The notes beneath the pieces are model-generated. The model ran no database searches. It had not been told where the DNA came from and saw only the letters and a program-made list of their open reading frames with translations. Position numbers and translations under genes: made by a program. From contig NZ_BBRH01000006.1 of the NCBI RefSeq assembly GCF_002090055.1, positions 124,001 through 188,000 on the forward strand: a stretch of 64,000 nt of DNA. The letters run 5' to 3'. The stretch comes from Demequina sp. NBRC 110051 (GTDB taxonomy: Bacteria > Actinomycetota > Actinomycetes > Actinomycetales > Demequinaceae). Each line of letters opens with the position of its first letter. Positions within the stretch are counted from its first letter, which is position 1. This document shows positions 16,124 through 25,183 of this stretch, in pieces.

Positions 16124-17503
16124 CTACTTCGCGGCCTTCTCCCCGTAGGTGGAGGAGGCGTAGCCGTAGCGGCCGTAGCCGTAGGCGTCGGGCCCCTTGG
16201 TCGGCAGCATGGTGAGCACGAACCCGGAGACAGGTGCGGCGACGTTAGCGAGGGCGTCGAGGGCACCCTCGACCTGGTGTGTGCGGGTCTTCCCTGCGGC
16301 CACCACGACGACGGAGCCACCGACCAGGCGCGACAGCACGGCGGCGTCGGTCACGGGGAGCAGTGGCGGGGCGTCGTAGAGCACCACATCGAACTCGCTG
16401 TTGAGGCGCTCGATGAGTTCCGACATCGCGGTCGAGCCCAAGAGTTCAGACGGATTGGGCGGGATCGCTCCTGCGGGCAGGAGGTGCAGCGACGTGCGTC
16501 CCCAGCGTTGAACGGCATCGTGGAACGCCACGCGGCCGATGAGGACGTCTGAGAGGCCCACACCGCCCTCGACACCCATGTATTCGGCCATCTTGGGTTT
16601 GCGCATGTCCGATCCGACGAGCAGCACTCGCGCGCCCGCATCGGACAGGGAAATCGCGAGGTTTGCGGCGGTGGTGGACTTGCCCTCGCCTGGAAGGGCC
16701 GAGGTCACCACGAATGCGCGCTCGCGTCCGGCGTCCAGGAACTGCAGGTTGGTACGGAGCGTTCGGAAGGACTCGGCACGGGGGCTGCGCGGGTCGGCGT
16801 GAATGACTAGTGGGCGCTCGGCGGCCTTGGGGTCAAAGACGATGCCGCCGATGACGGGAGTGTCTGTGAGCAGTTCCAGGTCGCGTTCACCACGGATGTG
16901 CGTGTCGAGGGCGTGGCGGAGCAGCGCGATGGCAAGGCCCGCCGCAAGGCCCAGGAGCAGGCCCAGGGCGGTGTTGAGGGGCTTGTTGGGGCTGACGGGA
17001 GCCTGCGGGATCTCGGCCTCCTGTACCAGCGTGAGCTGGACGGGGGAGGCACCGTCTGCGGCGTCGGTCGTCTCGATGCCCTCGACCACCTCGATCAGTG
17101 CGTTGGCGGTCCCCGTGGCGAGCGACGCTGCGTAGACCGGGTCCGTGTTCGTCGCGGTCACGTCGATGACGGATGTGTTCGTGGGAGCCGATGCCGAGAT
17201 CATGCCGCGCAGGCCACTAGCCGCGATGTCGAGGCCCAAATTCTCAATGGTGGGCTGTAGGACCGAGGCGGTGCTCACCAGGTCGGCGTAAGTCTGCACG
17301 CGCTGCACGGTGAAAGTGTTGCCTTGTTGAAGTTCCGATACGTCGTCCGCGCCGGTGGTCGACACGAATACTTTGGCCGATGTGGTGTAGCTCGGCGTAG
17401 CAAGCATGGAATACGCCACACCGGCCCCAGTTCCGAGCACTGCCAGCAGCACAATCGTGAGCCAGTTCTTACGCAGTACCAGAAGATAATCCTGCAGTTC
17501 CAC
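16124..17503 (-). CDS. Wzz chain-length regulator fused to BY-type tyrosine kinase
   Basis: The protein has 459 residues. GTG 17503 follows GGGGAG at ideal spacing and gives the family-typical start (V/M)ELQDYLLVLRKNW; an ATG four codons earlier overlaps that ribosome site. The N-terminal Wzz domain is bounded by two membrane spans (about 14-34 and 178-196). The kinase domain has Walker A (ALPGEGKST, about 269-277), Walker A' (VLLVGSDMRKP, about 293-303; the first Asp of the usual hhhDxDxR is Gly here) and Walker B (VVLYDAPPLLPVTD). The tail YGYGRYGYASSTYG is the Tyr cluster for autophosphorylation. It controls chain length and export of the exopolysaccharide, with the Wzb-type phosphatase at 12.5 kb as counterpart. 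Confidence 0.93.
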   Translation of the reverse strand: MELQDYLLVLRKNWLTIVLLAVLGTGAGVAYSMLATPSYTTSAKVFVSTTGADDVSELQQGNTFTVQRVQTYADLVSTASVLQPTIENLGLDIAASGLRGMISASAPTNTSVIDVTATNTDPVYAASLATGTANALIEVVEGIETTDAADGASPVQLTLVQEAEIPQAPVSPNKPLNTALGLLLGLAAGLAIALLRHALDTHIRGERDLELLTDTPVIGGIVFDPKAAERPLVIHADPRSPRAESFRTLRTNLQFLDAGRERAFVVTSALPGEGKSTTAANLAISLSDAGARVLLVGSDMRKPKMAEYMGVEGGVGLSDVLIGRVAFHDAVQRWGRTSLHLLPAGAIPPNPSELLGSTAMSELIERLNSEFDVVLYDAPPLLPVTDAAVLSRLVGGSVVVVAAGKTRTHQVEGALDALANVAAPVSGFVLTMLPTKGPDAYGYGRYGYASSTYGEKAAK

Positions 17504-18056
17504 GTTTCTCCCCATCAGCAGCGGTCAAACTGCGGACATTCTGCCATGCCGCGCTCCGATCGCCATCATCACGGACCATGGCAGTTGTCTGCGAACCATT
17601 GCAGGTGTTCGGGTCGCTGCGGGGGGTCGAGTCGGTCTTGCCGGCTCGAGGGTTCTCCGAGCCCTTGCCGAGCGTCATCTTGCGCGGTGATGTCCCAAAG
17701 TGCCATACCGTTGCGAGTCGACATTCTCCCAATCTCCGCATGACACACACGTCTGCCGACGCGCGGTTGATGCGGTTCCACGTCGTCAGCAATGGCAATT
17801 GCGGCGGCAGCGCCTTCCTGTTCGAGACCCGCGCGGGAGATTCGCGCAACTGGCCAACGTTTCGCTTTTCGAGTCTTCGTTTGGCTGCCTGTGCACTCCG
17901 CGGTTCGTCGTCACATCGGCAATCGAGGGAGCTGGGGTCTGCGCCAGCCAATTTGTCCGCGTTCGGCGTCCCTGTAGCATGTGGCGGGGCGCTGGGAAGT
18001 CATGGGGCGGAGCCCCGGTGTTCCCGTACCCTATTGCGGGGAAAAGGAGATTCGTC
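17504..18056. other. Long divergent intergenic region before the exopolysaccharide operon
   Basis: These 553 bases separate the kinase gene from the leader ORF. Open frames on both strands have atypical composition and no recognisable domain, so I call no gene. A small hairpin GGGGC-GGA-GCCCC lies at about 18003-18015, and TACCCT near 18027-18032 could be a -10 for the operon. Base composition is visibly less GC-rich than in the flanking housekeeping genes. Confidence 0.5.
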
Positions 18057-18119
18057 ATGGATGCTCTCGTCGTCGCGAAAGCGGCGTGGGTTGTGGTGGC
18101 GGCGAACGTCACTGGATGA
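18057..18119 (+). CDS. 20-residue leader peptide coupled to wzy
   Basis: ATG 18057 is preceded by AAGGAG with 7-base spacing, the best ribosome site at this end of the operon. The ORF encodes 20 residues, hydrophobic after MDALVVAKAAW, and ends in TGA 18117-18119, which overlaps the wzy ATG 18116 (ATGA). The wzy start itself has no ribosome site, so wzy is probably translated by ribosomes that finish this ORF. The peptide may have no function beyond coupling, or may be a regulatory leader. It is too short for homology evidence. Confidence 0.6.
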   Translation: MDALVVAKAAWVVVAANVTG

Positions 18120-19657
18120 TGCGCATGCAGATGGTGAACCCGAAATCCGCGCGGCGTGTCCACTTGCGCGGGGTGCGCGCGCGGATGCGCGTCACGCTAA
18201 TCGCGCTTGGGATCGGCGGAGCCACCGTAATCGCGGCTGTCGCCATCACGACGCCCGAGTACCAGAGCCTTATGGTTGTCGCCGTAATCGCAGCGCTCGG
18301 AGCGATACTTGCCGTGCTCCATCCAGGAACCGCACTCCCCGTCGCAGTCGTGTTCGGGCTATCGGCGGGCATCACTCGACGAATCCTTCAGTACTTCCTA
18401 GTGGGCGATGAACTCATTAGTTATCTCGTCCTGGTGCCGGCGCTCATGATCGTGATCGCCGGCGTATCTCTCAGAGACGACGGCCCCACCGCGCCTCAAA
18501 ATGCAACGAGAGTTCATGCGCCCGCGTTCTTCCTAATGTTCGTAGCGGTGTTCGTCCTTGCCGGCGTCAATCCCGCCGGAGCCGGGATCGTGAACAACCT
18601 ACTCACCAGCGCTCTCTACCTTGCGGGCATGTCAGTGTTCATGCCGTACTTCCGAGGACAGGTCGTGCTGAAGCCCTTGCTCACTGCGGTGTTGGTGACA
18701 GCTGCGTTGAACAGTGCTTACTTGATTTGGCATGAGGTCATGGGTGTCCCTGCGTGGGACCTCGCGTGGGCTGAACAGGGTGGATACGCTTCGCTGTACC
18801 TCGGACCCGGTCTGATCCGGCCGCTTGGAATAGCCAGTAGCGTGGCGGAGAGCGCCACGCTGGCCGGCATCGGTACCATCATTGCCTTCTGGCGTTTGAA
18901 GAATCGGCGCGGTTTGGTGCATCTCGTCCTCGGGCTGCTTTGCGCCTACGGGCTGCTCGTCACCGGGATCAGGACGACGACGATCATGCTGCTAATTGCA
19001 GCGATTGCGCTGATGGCGGCAGGTCGGCGTCACCCACTCTTCTTTGCTGCGGCCAGCGGGCTCTTAGTTGCACCAGTCGTCTACCTCGCTGCGGGGCACT
19101 TTTCTGCGACCTCGGATGCGGCGGGTGTCGCTCGTATCACCACCACATTGAGCGGGCAGGAATCGGCTGAGACGAGCACGCTCCCCATTCACCTGGAACT
19201 AATGTGGAGCAGTCTCGCCTCGGGAGCCAGAAGCGTGGTTGGCACAGGATCTGGCCAGATCGGGCTCTTGGCCTCCGACGGGCTCGGGAGTGCCGACACG
19301 GACCTGGGGAACGCTGCTTTAGTCGGTGGGGTACTGGGCGTCGTGGCGCTCCTTGTGGCATGGTGGACCTGCGCGCGCGGATTTAGCGCAGTCTTTGCCG
19401 ATGGCGGCGACGGGGCGATAGCACTTCTCGTGCTCATCGTCACCTTCACCCAGTGGATCACGCCGAACCAGTACGGCACGGTTCCCATCATTTGGGCATG
19501 TTTGGGGGTATTTGCGCGGTCAATTGTTCAAATGCGGTCGGACGCGAGTGCGGCGGTCGAGCAGCGCGGTCGGCTCGTGCGTAGCCATGTAGGCTCCTCG
19601 CGACAACAGGCGCGCGTCAGGTCGTTGCGCGCTTATAGGGGCAGGGGGAACATTTGA
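18116..19657 (+). CDS. Wzy-like polysaccharide polymerase
   Basis: The protein has 513 residues with about a dozen membrane spans (first at residues about 28-48). A large extracellular loop lies around FSATSDAAGVARITTTLSGQESAETSTLPIHLELMWSS, followed by SVVGTGSGQIG, the layout of O-antigen polymerases/ligases. The enzyme would join lipid-linked repeat units on the outer face of the membrane. Start at ATG 18116 is chosen because it overlaps the leader ORF stop. It opens an operon in which all gene junctions overlap. Polymerase rather than ligase is inferred from the adjacent Wzx, GTs and Wzz/kinase. Confidence 0.8.
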   Translation: MMRMQMVNPKSARRVHLRGVRARMRVTLIALGIGGATVIAAVAITTPEYQSLMVVAVIAALGAILAVLHPGTALPVAVVFGLSAGITRRILQYFLVGDELISYLVLVPALMIVIAGVSLRDDGPTAPQNATRVHAPAFFLMFVAVFVLAGVNPAGAGIVNNLLTSALYLAGMSVFMPYFRGQVVLKPLLTAVLVTAALNSAYLIWHEVMGVPAWDLAWAEQGGYASLYLGPGLIRPLGIASSVAESATLAGIGTIIAFWRLKNRRGLVHLVLGLLCAYGLLVTGIRTTTIMLLIAAIALMAAGRRHPLFFAAASGLLVAPVVYLAAGHFSATSDAAGVARITTTLSGQESAETSTLPIHLELMWSSLASGARSVVGTGSGQIGLLASDGLGSADTDLGNAALVGGVLGVVALLVAWWTCARGFSAVFADGGDGAIALLVLIVTFTQWITPNQYGTVPIIWACLGVFARSIVQMRSDASAAVEQRGRLVRSHVGSSRQQARVRSLRAYRGRGNI

Positions 19658-20778
19658 GTTGGACCGTAGTGGGAAAGGACGACCCGTCCGTCGTCCACGG
19701 CGGACTGAACACCTACGTAGCGGGGCTCGTGTCTGGGCTGCGAGAGCGAGGTGCCGCTGTCGCCTGGTTGGTCTCGGGTGAGGTGAGCGCGGCGAGCGTG
19801 GTCTCGGCGGCACGCGGCACCACGCTCATGCGCGCTGCCCAGTTCTTCGCCAAAGGCTTCGTGTGCAGCGACAACATTGTCAACACCCACTTCCCGCTCT
19901 ACGGGGTGCCATTTCTCCTCGGAGTCAGAGCACGCGACGTTGTCAGCGCTCGCTCGTGGCGCGGCGCGAGCCCGCAAAGAATCGTCCACTTCCACGGGCC
20001 CTGGGGCGAGGAGAGCGCAGTTGCACAGGGCCGGCGGTCGTTCAGCTCGATGGTTAAGTCCGCGATGGATAGGCTGCACCTGAAAATGGGAGGCCATGTT
20101 GTCGTACTCAGCCGCACCTTCCGATCTCGCGCGATCGAACTCGGAGCGCTTCCCGAGCGCGTGAACGTTATCCCACCAGGTGTGGCGCCTGTGTGGTTCG
20201 ACGGAAATGGCGAACGACCATGTGAGCGTGGCAGCGGAACTGTACGCCTCGTGTGTGTGCGGCGCCTCACCCGGCGAATGGGGCACGTCGGATTGCTTTC
20301 CGCACTCGACGACCTTTCGTTCCGGGCGGGAGGGCGCGACATTTCGATCGATATCGTTGGCACCGGTGACCTCGAGCCCGAGCTTCGCCAGTGGGTCGAG
20401 GACCATGACGCCTCAGCGAGGGTTGTGATACACGGCGCCCTAAACCAGGTCGATCTCGTCGCATTGGTTGCGGGGGCGCATGCATCAGTGGTGCCGACCA
20501 CTGAACTTGAAGGCTTCGGACTTGTGGTGATCGAATCAATGGCGACAAGTGTGCCCGTGATTAGCACGGGCCAAGGCGGACTGGGCGAGGCGATGGGCCC
20601 GTGGGCGCGAGAGCCCTTCGTGTTCGACATTGCGGATACCAAGAGTCTCGAGCGAGCCATCGTTGCGGCGGTCGACTTGGATTCGAGGCAGCTCGGGGAG
20701 ATGCGGGACTACGCTCGTTCTCACGCGTGGCCCGCGGTGGCTGAATCGATCAAGGCCCTAACTCGGGTGGTCGCGTGA
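19654..20778 (+). CDS. GT4 glycosyltransferase, exopolysaccharide operon
   Basis: The protein has 374 residues from TTG 19654, which overlaps the wzy stop (TTGA) and follows AGGGGG. The N-terminal half begins SWTVVGKDDPSVVHGGLNTYVAGL, the acceptor-binding Rossmann domain. The C-terminal half has VNVIPPGV, the EX7E motif in ELEGFGLVVIESMA and a following TSVPVISTGQGG loop, typical of retaining GT-B family 4 enzymes. It adds one sugar to the lipid-linked repeat unit on the cytoplasmic face; donor and linkage are unknown. Confidence 0.88.
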   Translation: MSWTVVGKDDPSVVHGGLNTYVAGLVSGLRERGAAVAWLVSGEVSAASVVSAARGTTLMRAAQFFAKGFVCSDNIVNTHFPLYGVPFLLGVRARDVVSARSWRGASPQRIVHFHGPWGEESAVAQGRRSFSSMVKSAMDRLHLKMGGHVVVLSRTFRSRAIELGALPERVNVIPPGVAPVWFDGNGERPCERGSGTVRLVCVRRLTRRMGHVGLLSALDDLSFRAGGRDISIDIVGTGDLEPELRQWVEDHDASARVVIHGALNQVDLVALVAGAHASVVPTTELEGFGLVVIESMATSVPVISTGQGGLGEAMGPWAREPFVFDIADTKSLERAIVAAVDLDSRQLGEMRDYARSHAWPAVAESIKALTRVVA

Positions 20779-21875
20779 AGGTTGCTGTTTACACCCATAG
20801 CGCAGCACTCTCGGGCGCTGAGCTCGCGGCACCCGCTCTCGCGACGGAATTAGGCGCAGAGCTCTGGCTCCCAAAAGGCGGGCCTACGGTTTCCGTGGAT
20901 GGCAGGCGTCCCGAGGCTGTAGTTCAGTTTCCCCGGACAGCCGATCGAAAGCCCCGCTCTATTGGAGGGCTGATCCGCGTCGCCCGCGATCTAGTAGCCG
21001 TCCAGGTGCGGGTGTGGAAGATGCTTGGCGTGCGGCGCCCTGACGTGGTGGTCGCGAATACCGTACAGTCCCTCCTGCACCTCTCGGTACCGTGCCGGCT
21101 GCGTCGCATCTCGCTGGTTTCTGTAGTGCGGGATCTCGGAGAGGGAGGCAACCGCAGCAAGGCCGCCGTCACCATGTACCGACTACTTGTCCGTATGTTT
21201 GCGCGAGCCGTGGTCTTCAACAGCGAGATGACTAGGCTCTCGTGGAAGATCTCGGTCCCTTCGCGCGTGATTCGCACGGCTGTACCGGACCCGTACTTTT
21301 CGGCGACTTGGGTAGCTCCCCCGGTATCGACGTTCGTGATGGTAGGCCGCATTGCTCCGTGGAAGGGGCAGGATGATGTCGTCGAAGCCATCTCGGCGAT
21401 GCGAGCGGAGGGCGAAGAGGTAGAGCTCATTCTCGTGGGCGCCGAGACCTTTGGTGAGACCGAGCGCGGGTCCGACACCCGTCCCTACGTACACCAGACC
21501 GGTTTCGTGTCTAGCCCCTGGACTTATATGAGCAATGCCACCGCCGTGATCCATGCCAGTCGCACGCCCGAGCCGCTTGGGCAGGTGGTCTGTCAGGCCG
21601 CGGCCGTCGGCGCTCCCGTAGTCTGTGCAGACAAGGGCGGACAGATGGAGTGGCTGCACGACGGAGAGACTTGCCTCACCTTTGAAGCAGGTAATGTCGA
21701 TTCGCTCGTGAGGGCGCTACGAAAAGCGATGCGGCATCCAATGGAAACCGCGGCGATGGCGCATCGCGCGCACGACGCGGCACAGGATTTCAGGACTGAA
21801 CGGGCGTACATGGGCCTTAGGGAATGGGTCCTAGTGCATGGAGTGGGAAGAGAACAGAACCTTGACGTCGGTTGA
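20775..21875 (+). CDS. GT4-like glycosyltransferase with altered EX7E motif
   Basis: The protein has 366 residues from GTG 20775, overlapping the previous stop (GTGA). It has a GT-B layout: MKVAVYTHSAALSGAEL at the N-terminus and VMVGRIAPWKGQDDVVEAI in the donor domain. The usual EX7E is EPLGQVVCQ, with Gln in place of the second Glu, a position that contacts the nucleotide sugar. It may still be active or act with a partner. Function as an exopolysaccharide transferase is inferred from context. Confidence 0.85.
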   Translation: MKVAVYTHSAALSGAELAAPALATELGAELWLPKGGPTVSVDGRRPEAVVQFPRTADRKPRSIGGLIRVARDLVAVQVRVWKMLGVRRPDVVVANTVQSLLHLSVPCRLRRISLVSVVRDLGEGGNRSKAAVTMYRLLVRMFARAVVFNSEMTRLSWKISVPSRVIRTAVPDPYFSATWVAPPVSTFVMVGRIAPWKGQDDVVEAISAMRAEGEEVELILVGAETFGETERGSDTRPYVHQTGFVSSPWTYMSNATAVIHASRTPEPLGQVVCQAAAVGAPVVCADKGGQMEWLHDGETCLTFEAGNVDSLVRALRKAMRHPMETAAMAHRAHDAAQDFRTERAYMGLREWVLVHGVGREQNLDVG

Positions 21876-22791
21876 CCTGGTAATCCCGAGCATCGGGCGC
21901 CCGGAACAACTCGCACGTGCGTTGGCTGCCGCCGCGGAGCGTGCGCCTGCTCTCAATAAAACAATTGTGGTGCACCGGGCCGGTGACCATGCGACGAAGT
22001 CCGTCGCCATCGCGCACGGTGCGTTCGCTGTTGAGGTGCGGCGTGCGGGTCTCGCGCATGCAATGCGCGCGGGGGCAGAGGCATCGATCGCGGACGTAGT
22101 CGCTTTTTCAGACGACGATGCGGAAGTTTCCGCCGAGTGGCTTCCGGCGATCGAGCGCGCCTTTGACGCATCTATCGACATCGTGGCGGTGGGCGGTCGC
22201 GATGCTCAGCCTGGTGGTGGGGACTTGTCACGCACGGAGCAGCGTGACGTAGGCACGATCGACCGCTGGGGGCGGGTGCGTGGAGGCCACCACCGCGCAG
22301 AAGGAATGGCACGCGACGTGGCTCACCTCAAGGGCGTCAACATGAGCTTTCGGCGCGAGGCGTACCTCTCGGTGCCGGCGGCTGACCTCATTCTTGGTGA
22401 GGGCGCGCAAAATCGGAACGAGCTCGTCGTCTGCTTGCCGCTCGCAGCCGCGGGATACCGACTGCGGTTCGTGCCGGCGGCGTGGGTAGCTCATTACCCT
22501 GCAATGCGTGCCTCGGGCGACGAGCGTCTCGCCTCGCCGAACAAGAGCTACGAGACGGCGTTCAACGAGTCTCTCGCATTCTGGTTGGCGCGCCATCCAC
22601 TGCGGAGACGGAATCTGGCGATGCTGATCCTAGTCGGATATCAACACGCACCGGGCCTTTTGCGCCTCGCCCGAGGCCGCGGATGGCGGTCCGTGGCCGC
22701 AACCGTGCGAGGAGTGATCCGAGGCGCATGCACTGGTGCTGGAGCGAACGTCCATGTCGCGGTGCGCAAGTCCTCGGGGAACACCGTATGA
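21838..22791 (+). CDS. GT2 family glycosyltransferase
   Basis: The protein has 317 residues from ATG 21838, overlapping the preceding gene by 38 bases. A TTG at 21862 (LTSVDLVIPSIGRP) with GGGAAGAG upstream is an alternative start and would still overlap. The GT-A fold starts with VDLVIPSIGRPEQLARAL and carries the acidic metal-binding motif FSDDDAEVS (near residue 95). The region GVNMSFRREAYLSV followed by AHYPAMR is typical of family 2. Sugar specificity is unknown. Confidence 0.85.
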   Translation: MEWEENRTLTSVDLVIPSIGRPEQLARALAAAAERAPALNKTIVVHRAGDHATKSVAIAHGAFAVEVRRAGLAHAMRAGAEASIADVVAFSDDDAEVSAEWLPAIERAFDASIDIVAVGGRDAQPGGGDLSRTEQRDVGTIDRWGRVRGGHHRAEGMARDVAHLKGVNMSFRREAYLSVPAADLILGEGAQNRNELVVCLPLAAAGYRLRFVPAAWVAHYPAMRASGDERLASPNKSYETAFNESLAFWLARHPLRRRNLAMLILVGYQHAPGLLRLARGRGWRSVAATVRGVIRGACTGAGANVHVAVRKSSGNTV

Positions 22792-23903
22792 GTCAGAGTG
22801 GATTGGAGCCCGCAGGCGTCGTATTCGTCGTCGCCGCGGGTGAGGGCAGTGGCGACCATCGGCGCTGCGTGGCGATCGCGAGCTCGCTTCCGGGCCGTCA
22901 TGAGTTCGTCTTTCGCGATCGGCGCGCGAACACCATCTCGGAAGTCTCGCGTATCGCCAAACTGTTGGCTCAGGCCGAAGGCCTGATCTTTGTCGAAGGA
23001 ACGGGTATCGCAACCGGGCTAGCAGCAATGCTCGCCGCGCGCCGGCGTTCCTCAGGTGCTCGCTATGTGGTGAGTTCGGGCGATGCGGTATCGACTTTTC
23101 TTCGGAATCGTTATGGGCGTGTGGTGGGCGGTCTCGGAAAGCTCTATGAGCGGGCTCTCTACAAGCGCTCATGGGCGTTTGTGGGATGGACTCCCTATTT
23201 GGTGGGGCGTGCAATCGAGATGGGGGCGCCACGAGGATTGACTGTGGAGGGGTTCGCCCCGGCGGGCTTCGACGCCAATGGCCCGGATATGCGCAAGACA
23301 CTTGGCATCGCACCCACGGATCTCGTTCTGGGTGTATCCGGCAGTCTGAATTGGTCGAAGCGTCAGCAATACTGCTACGGCCTTGAACTCGTCAAGGCTT
23401 CGGCGCACACCAAGCGCGCCGACGTGCGCTTCCTTGTTGTCGGAGACGGCAGTGGCCTTGACCGCTTACGCGAACTGGCTGGAACGGACCCCAGGTTTGT
23501 CTTTACCGGGCGCGTTCCTTTCGAGGACATGCCCGCGTACCTCCGGACAATGGATCTCGCGGTGATCAGCCAGACGCCTGACGTCCTGGGGCTCTGTCGG
23601 CTCACCACCAAGATGCCGGAGTATCTTGCTTGCGGGATCCCTGTTGCCATGACGGCGTCACCAGGATTCCACGACTACGTTGGTCGCGCCGGAATGGCGC
23701 TTCCGCTACTCCATCCAGCCTCAGACGCATTCGCGAAAGAGCTCGCGAGCGTGTTCGAAAAACTCGATCCCGCGGACCTCGCCCATCGGGCGAGAATCGC
23801 GAGCGAGACTGCGGCAGCTCGCTTCGACCGCAGCGAACTGTCCGCAAGGTTCGCCAGCCTAGTCGAAACAACTCCGGCTTCCGATACGGCGGCTTCACGG
23901 TGA
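22788..23903 (+). CDS. GT4-like glycosyltransferase
   Basis: The protein has 371 residues from ATG 22788 (ATGA overlap with the previous gene). The donor domain contains VLGVSGSLNWSKRQQYC, FLVVGDGSGLDRL and RFVFTGRVPFEDMPAYL. The later LTTKMPEYLACGIPVAM replaces the standard EX7E motif, as in a subset of GT-B enzymes. It is placed in the exopolysaccharide operon between a GT2 and the flippase. The N-terminal segment FVVAAGEGSGDHRRCVAIAS is unusually divergent. Confidence 0.8.
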   Translation: MSQSGLEPAGVVFVVAAGEGSGDHRRCVAIASSLPGRHEFVFRDRRANTISEVSRIAKLLAQAEGLIFVEGTGIATGLAAMLAARRRSSGARYVVSSGDAVSTFLRNRYGRVVGGLGKLYERALYKRSWAFVGWTPYLVGRAIEMGAPRGLTVEGFAPAGFDANGPDMRKTLGIAPTDLVLGVSGSLNWSKRQQYCYGLELVKASAHTKRADVRFLVVGDGSGLDRLRELAGTDPRFVFTGRVPFEDMPAYLRTMDLAVISQTPDVLGLCRLTTKMPEYLACGIPVAMTASPGFHDYVGRAGMALPLLHPASDAFAKELASVFEKLDPADLAHRARIASETAAARFDRSELSARFASLVETTPASDTAASR

Positions 23904-25183
23904 TGCGTCGCGTTGTTGTTGCAGTGCGCACCCGGTCGGACGGGGCCGTCTCCACTGCTTTGTTCACCTATGCGGGTTACGGCCTGAGTATCATTTCCGC
24001 GCCGATGATCGCGCAGGCGTTGGGCGCCGAGGGGCGAGGCGCACTCGCTGCAGCAGTATTGCCCGTTCAGGTTTTGAGCTGGATAGCTTTCCTCGGTGTC
24101 CCTCGTGGTCTCGCTGTCGCCGCGCGCGATACCGCAGGCCTGGCGGTGCGGAGCGTTCTGGTGCTGTCGATGCTTGGCATGATTGCGGCGGCCGGGGTTT
24201 GGTGGGCAGCGCCAGTGCTGGTCAGTGATATGAATGGCCAGGTAATCGGATTTATCCGCGTGCTTGGCCTGACTCTGGTTCTCACCGGCGTGAGCCATCT
24301 CGGCTCTGACCTCTTGCTCGCAGCAGGGCGTATGTTTCCATGGAACGCGATCCGTGCGTTCGCGATCATCGTGCCCTCGGTTCTTCAGATTGTTCTTTTC
24401 CTTCTAGGGCGGTTGACGCTCGGCACTGCGTTCGCAGTGCAACTTACATGTTCTGTTTTTGCGGTGCTGCTCGGTTCGGCTTTTGCGTTCGGCCATGTCA
24501 AGCGTCAGGGTGCCCGTATCCCCTGGCGGTTCAGTATCGCGTTCTGGGGGGCGTCGACAGTCGATTCCGTGGCTGTGCGCGTCGATCAGCTGTTGCTTGC
24601 CGCGCTTCTCCCTCTCGAGGAGTTGGGCGTGTACGCGGTCGCAGTTACTTGTGCGTCGGCGGCCGGGGCTGCGACCCAGGCGCTGGCTGACACGAGTTTT
24701 GCCAAGTTCGTCGAGCGCAGCGGAGGTGATTCACGTGACGCTCTGCGGGCACGTGCCCGCGCGGGCTTGGTGACGTCGGCTGTTACCTCGCTCGGCATGG
24801 TGGCCCTGGTGGCTCTGTTTGGAGACACCCTCTTCGGAGAGGGATACGAGGGTTTGTTGCCGCTCGTCGCCGTGCTACTGGTCTACCAAACACTCGGCGA
24901 CCAGTGGCGTTTCCGGACCTACCACGACAGTGCGCAAGGTCAGAGCCGGGACCTTCTGTTGTCTTCCGTGGTCGGCCTGGGTGTGCTTGTCGCTCTGGTG
25001 TCAGTGATCGCGGTCTTGGGGCACCTCTCGGGAGTCGCTGTCGCCATCTCTATGGTCGTCATGGCCACCGTGCGGCTCCTTGCCCGCCGTGTGCTTGCGC
25101 GACGGTCCACGCAGCACACCGCTTCAACGACAGTTGAACGGCACATGAGAGAAGCGAATGACCAGACGGAGTTATCGTCGTGA
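23903..25183 (+). CDS. Wzx-type polysaccharide flippase
   Basis: The protein has about 426 residues. GTG 23900 and ATG 23903 both overlap the previous stop; the ATG is used here. The protein is almost wholly hydrophobic with about 12 membrane spans and opens like MOP-superfamily exporters (FTYAGYGLSIISAPMIAQALGAEGRGALAAA). It would flip the undecaprenyl-linked repeat unit across the membrane for Wzy. The polar tail (STQHTASTTVERHMREAND) is cytoplasmic. Confidence 0.85.
   Translation: MRRVVVAVRTRSDGAVSTALFTYAGYGLSIISAPMIAQALGAEGRGALAAAVLPVQVLSWIAFLGVPRGLAVAARDTAGLAVRSVLVLSMLGMIAAAGVWWAAPVLVSDMNGQVIGFIRVLGLTLVLTGVSHLGSDLLLAAGRMFPWNAIRAFAIIVPSVLQIVLFLLGRLTLGTAFAVQLTCSVFAVLLGSAFAFGHVKRQGARIPWRFSIAFWGASTVDSVAVRVDQLLLAALLPLEELGVYAVAVTCASAAGAATQALADTSFAKFVERSGGDSRDALRARARAGLVTSAVTSLGMVALVALFGDTLFGEGYEGLLPLVAVLLVYQTLGDQWRFRTYHDSAQGQSRDLLLSSVVGLGVLVALVSVIAVLGHLSGVAVAISMVVMATVRLLARRVLARRSTQHTASTTVERHMREANDQTELSS

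Noticed and set aside
17469-17951. 160-residue minus-strand frame in the exopolysaccharide promoter region
   Set aside because: No domain, no ribosome site, and it overlaps the kinase start; composition looks random.
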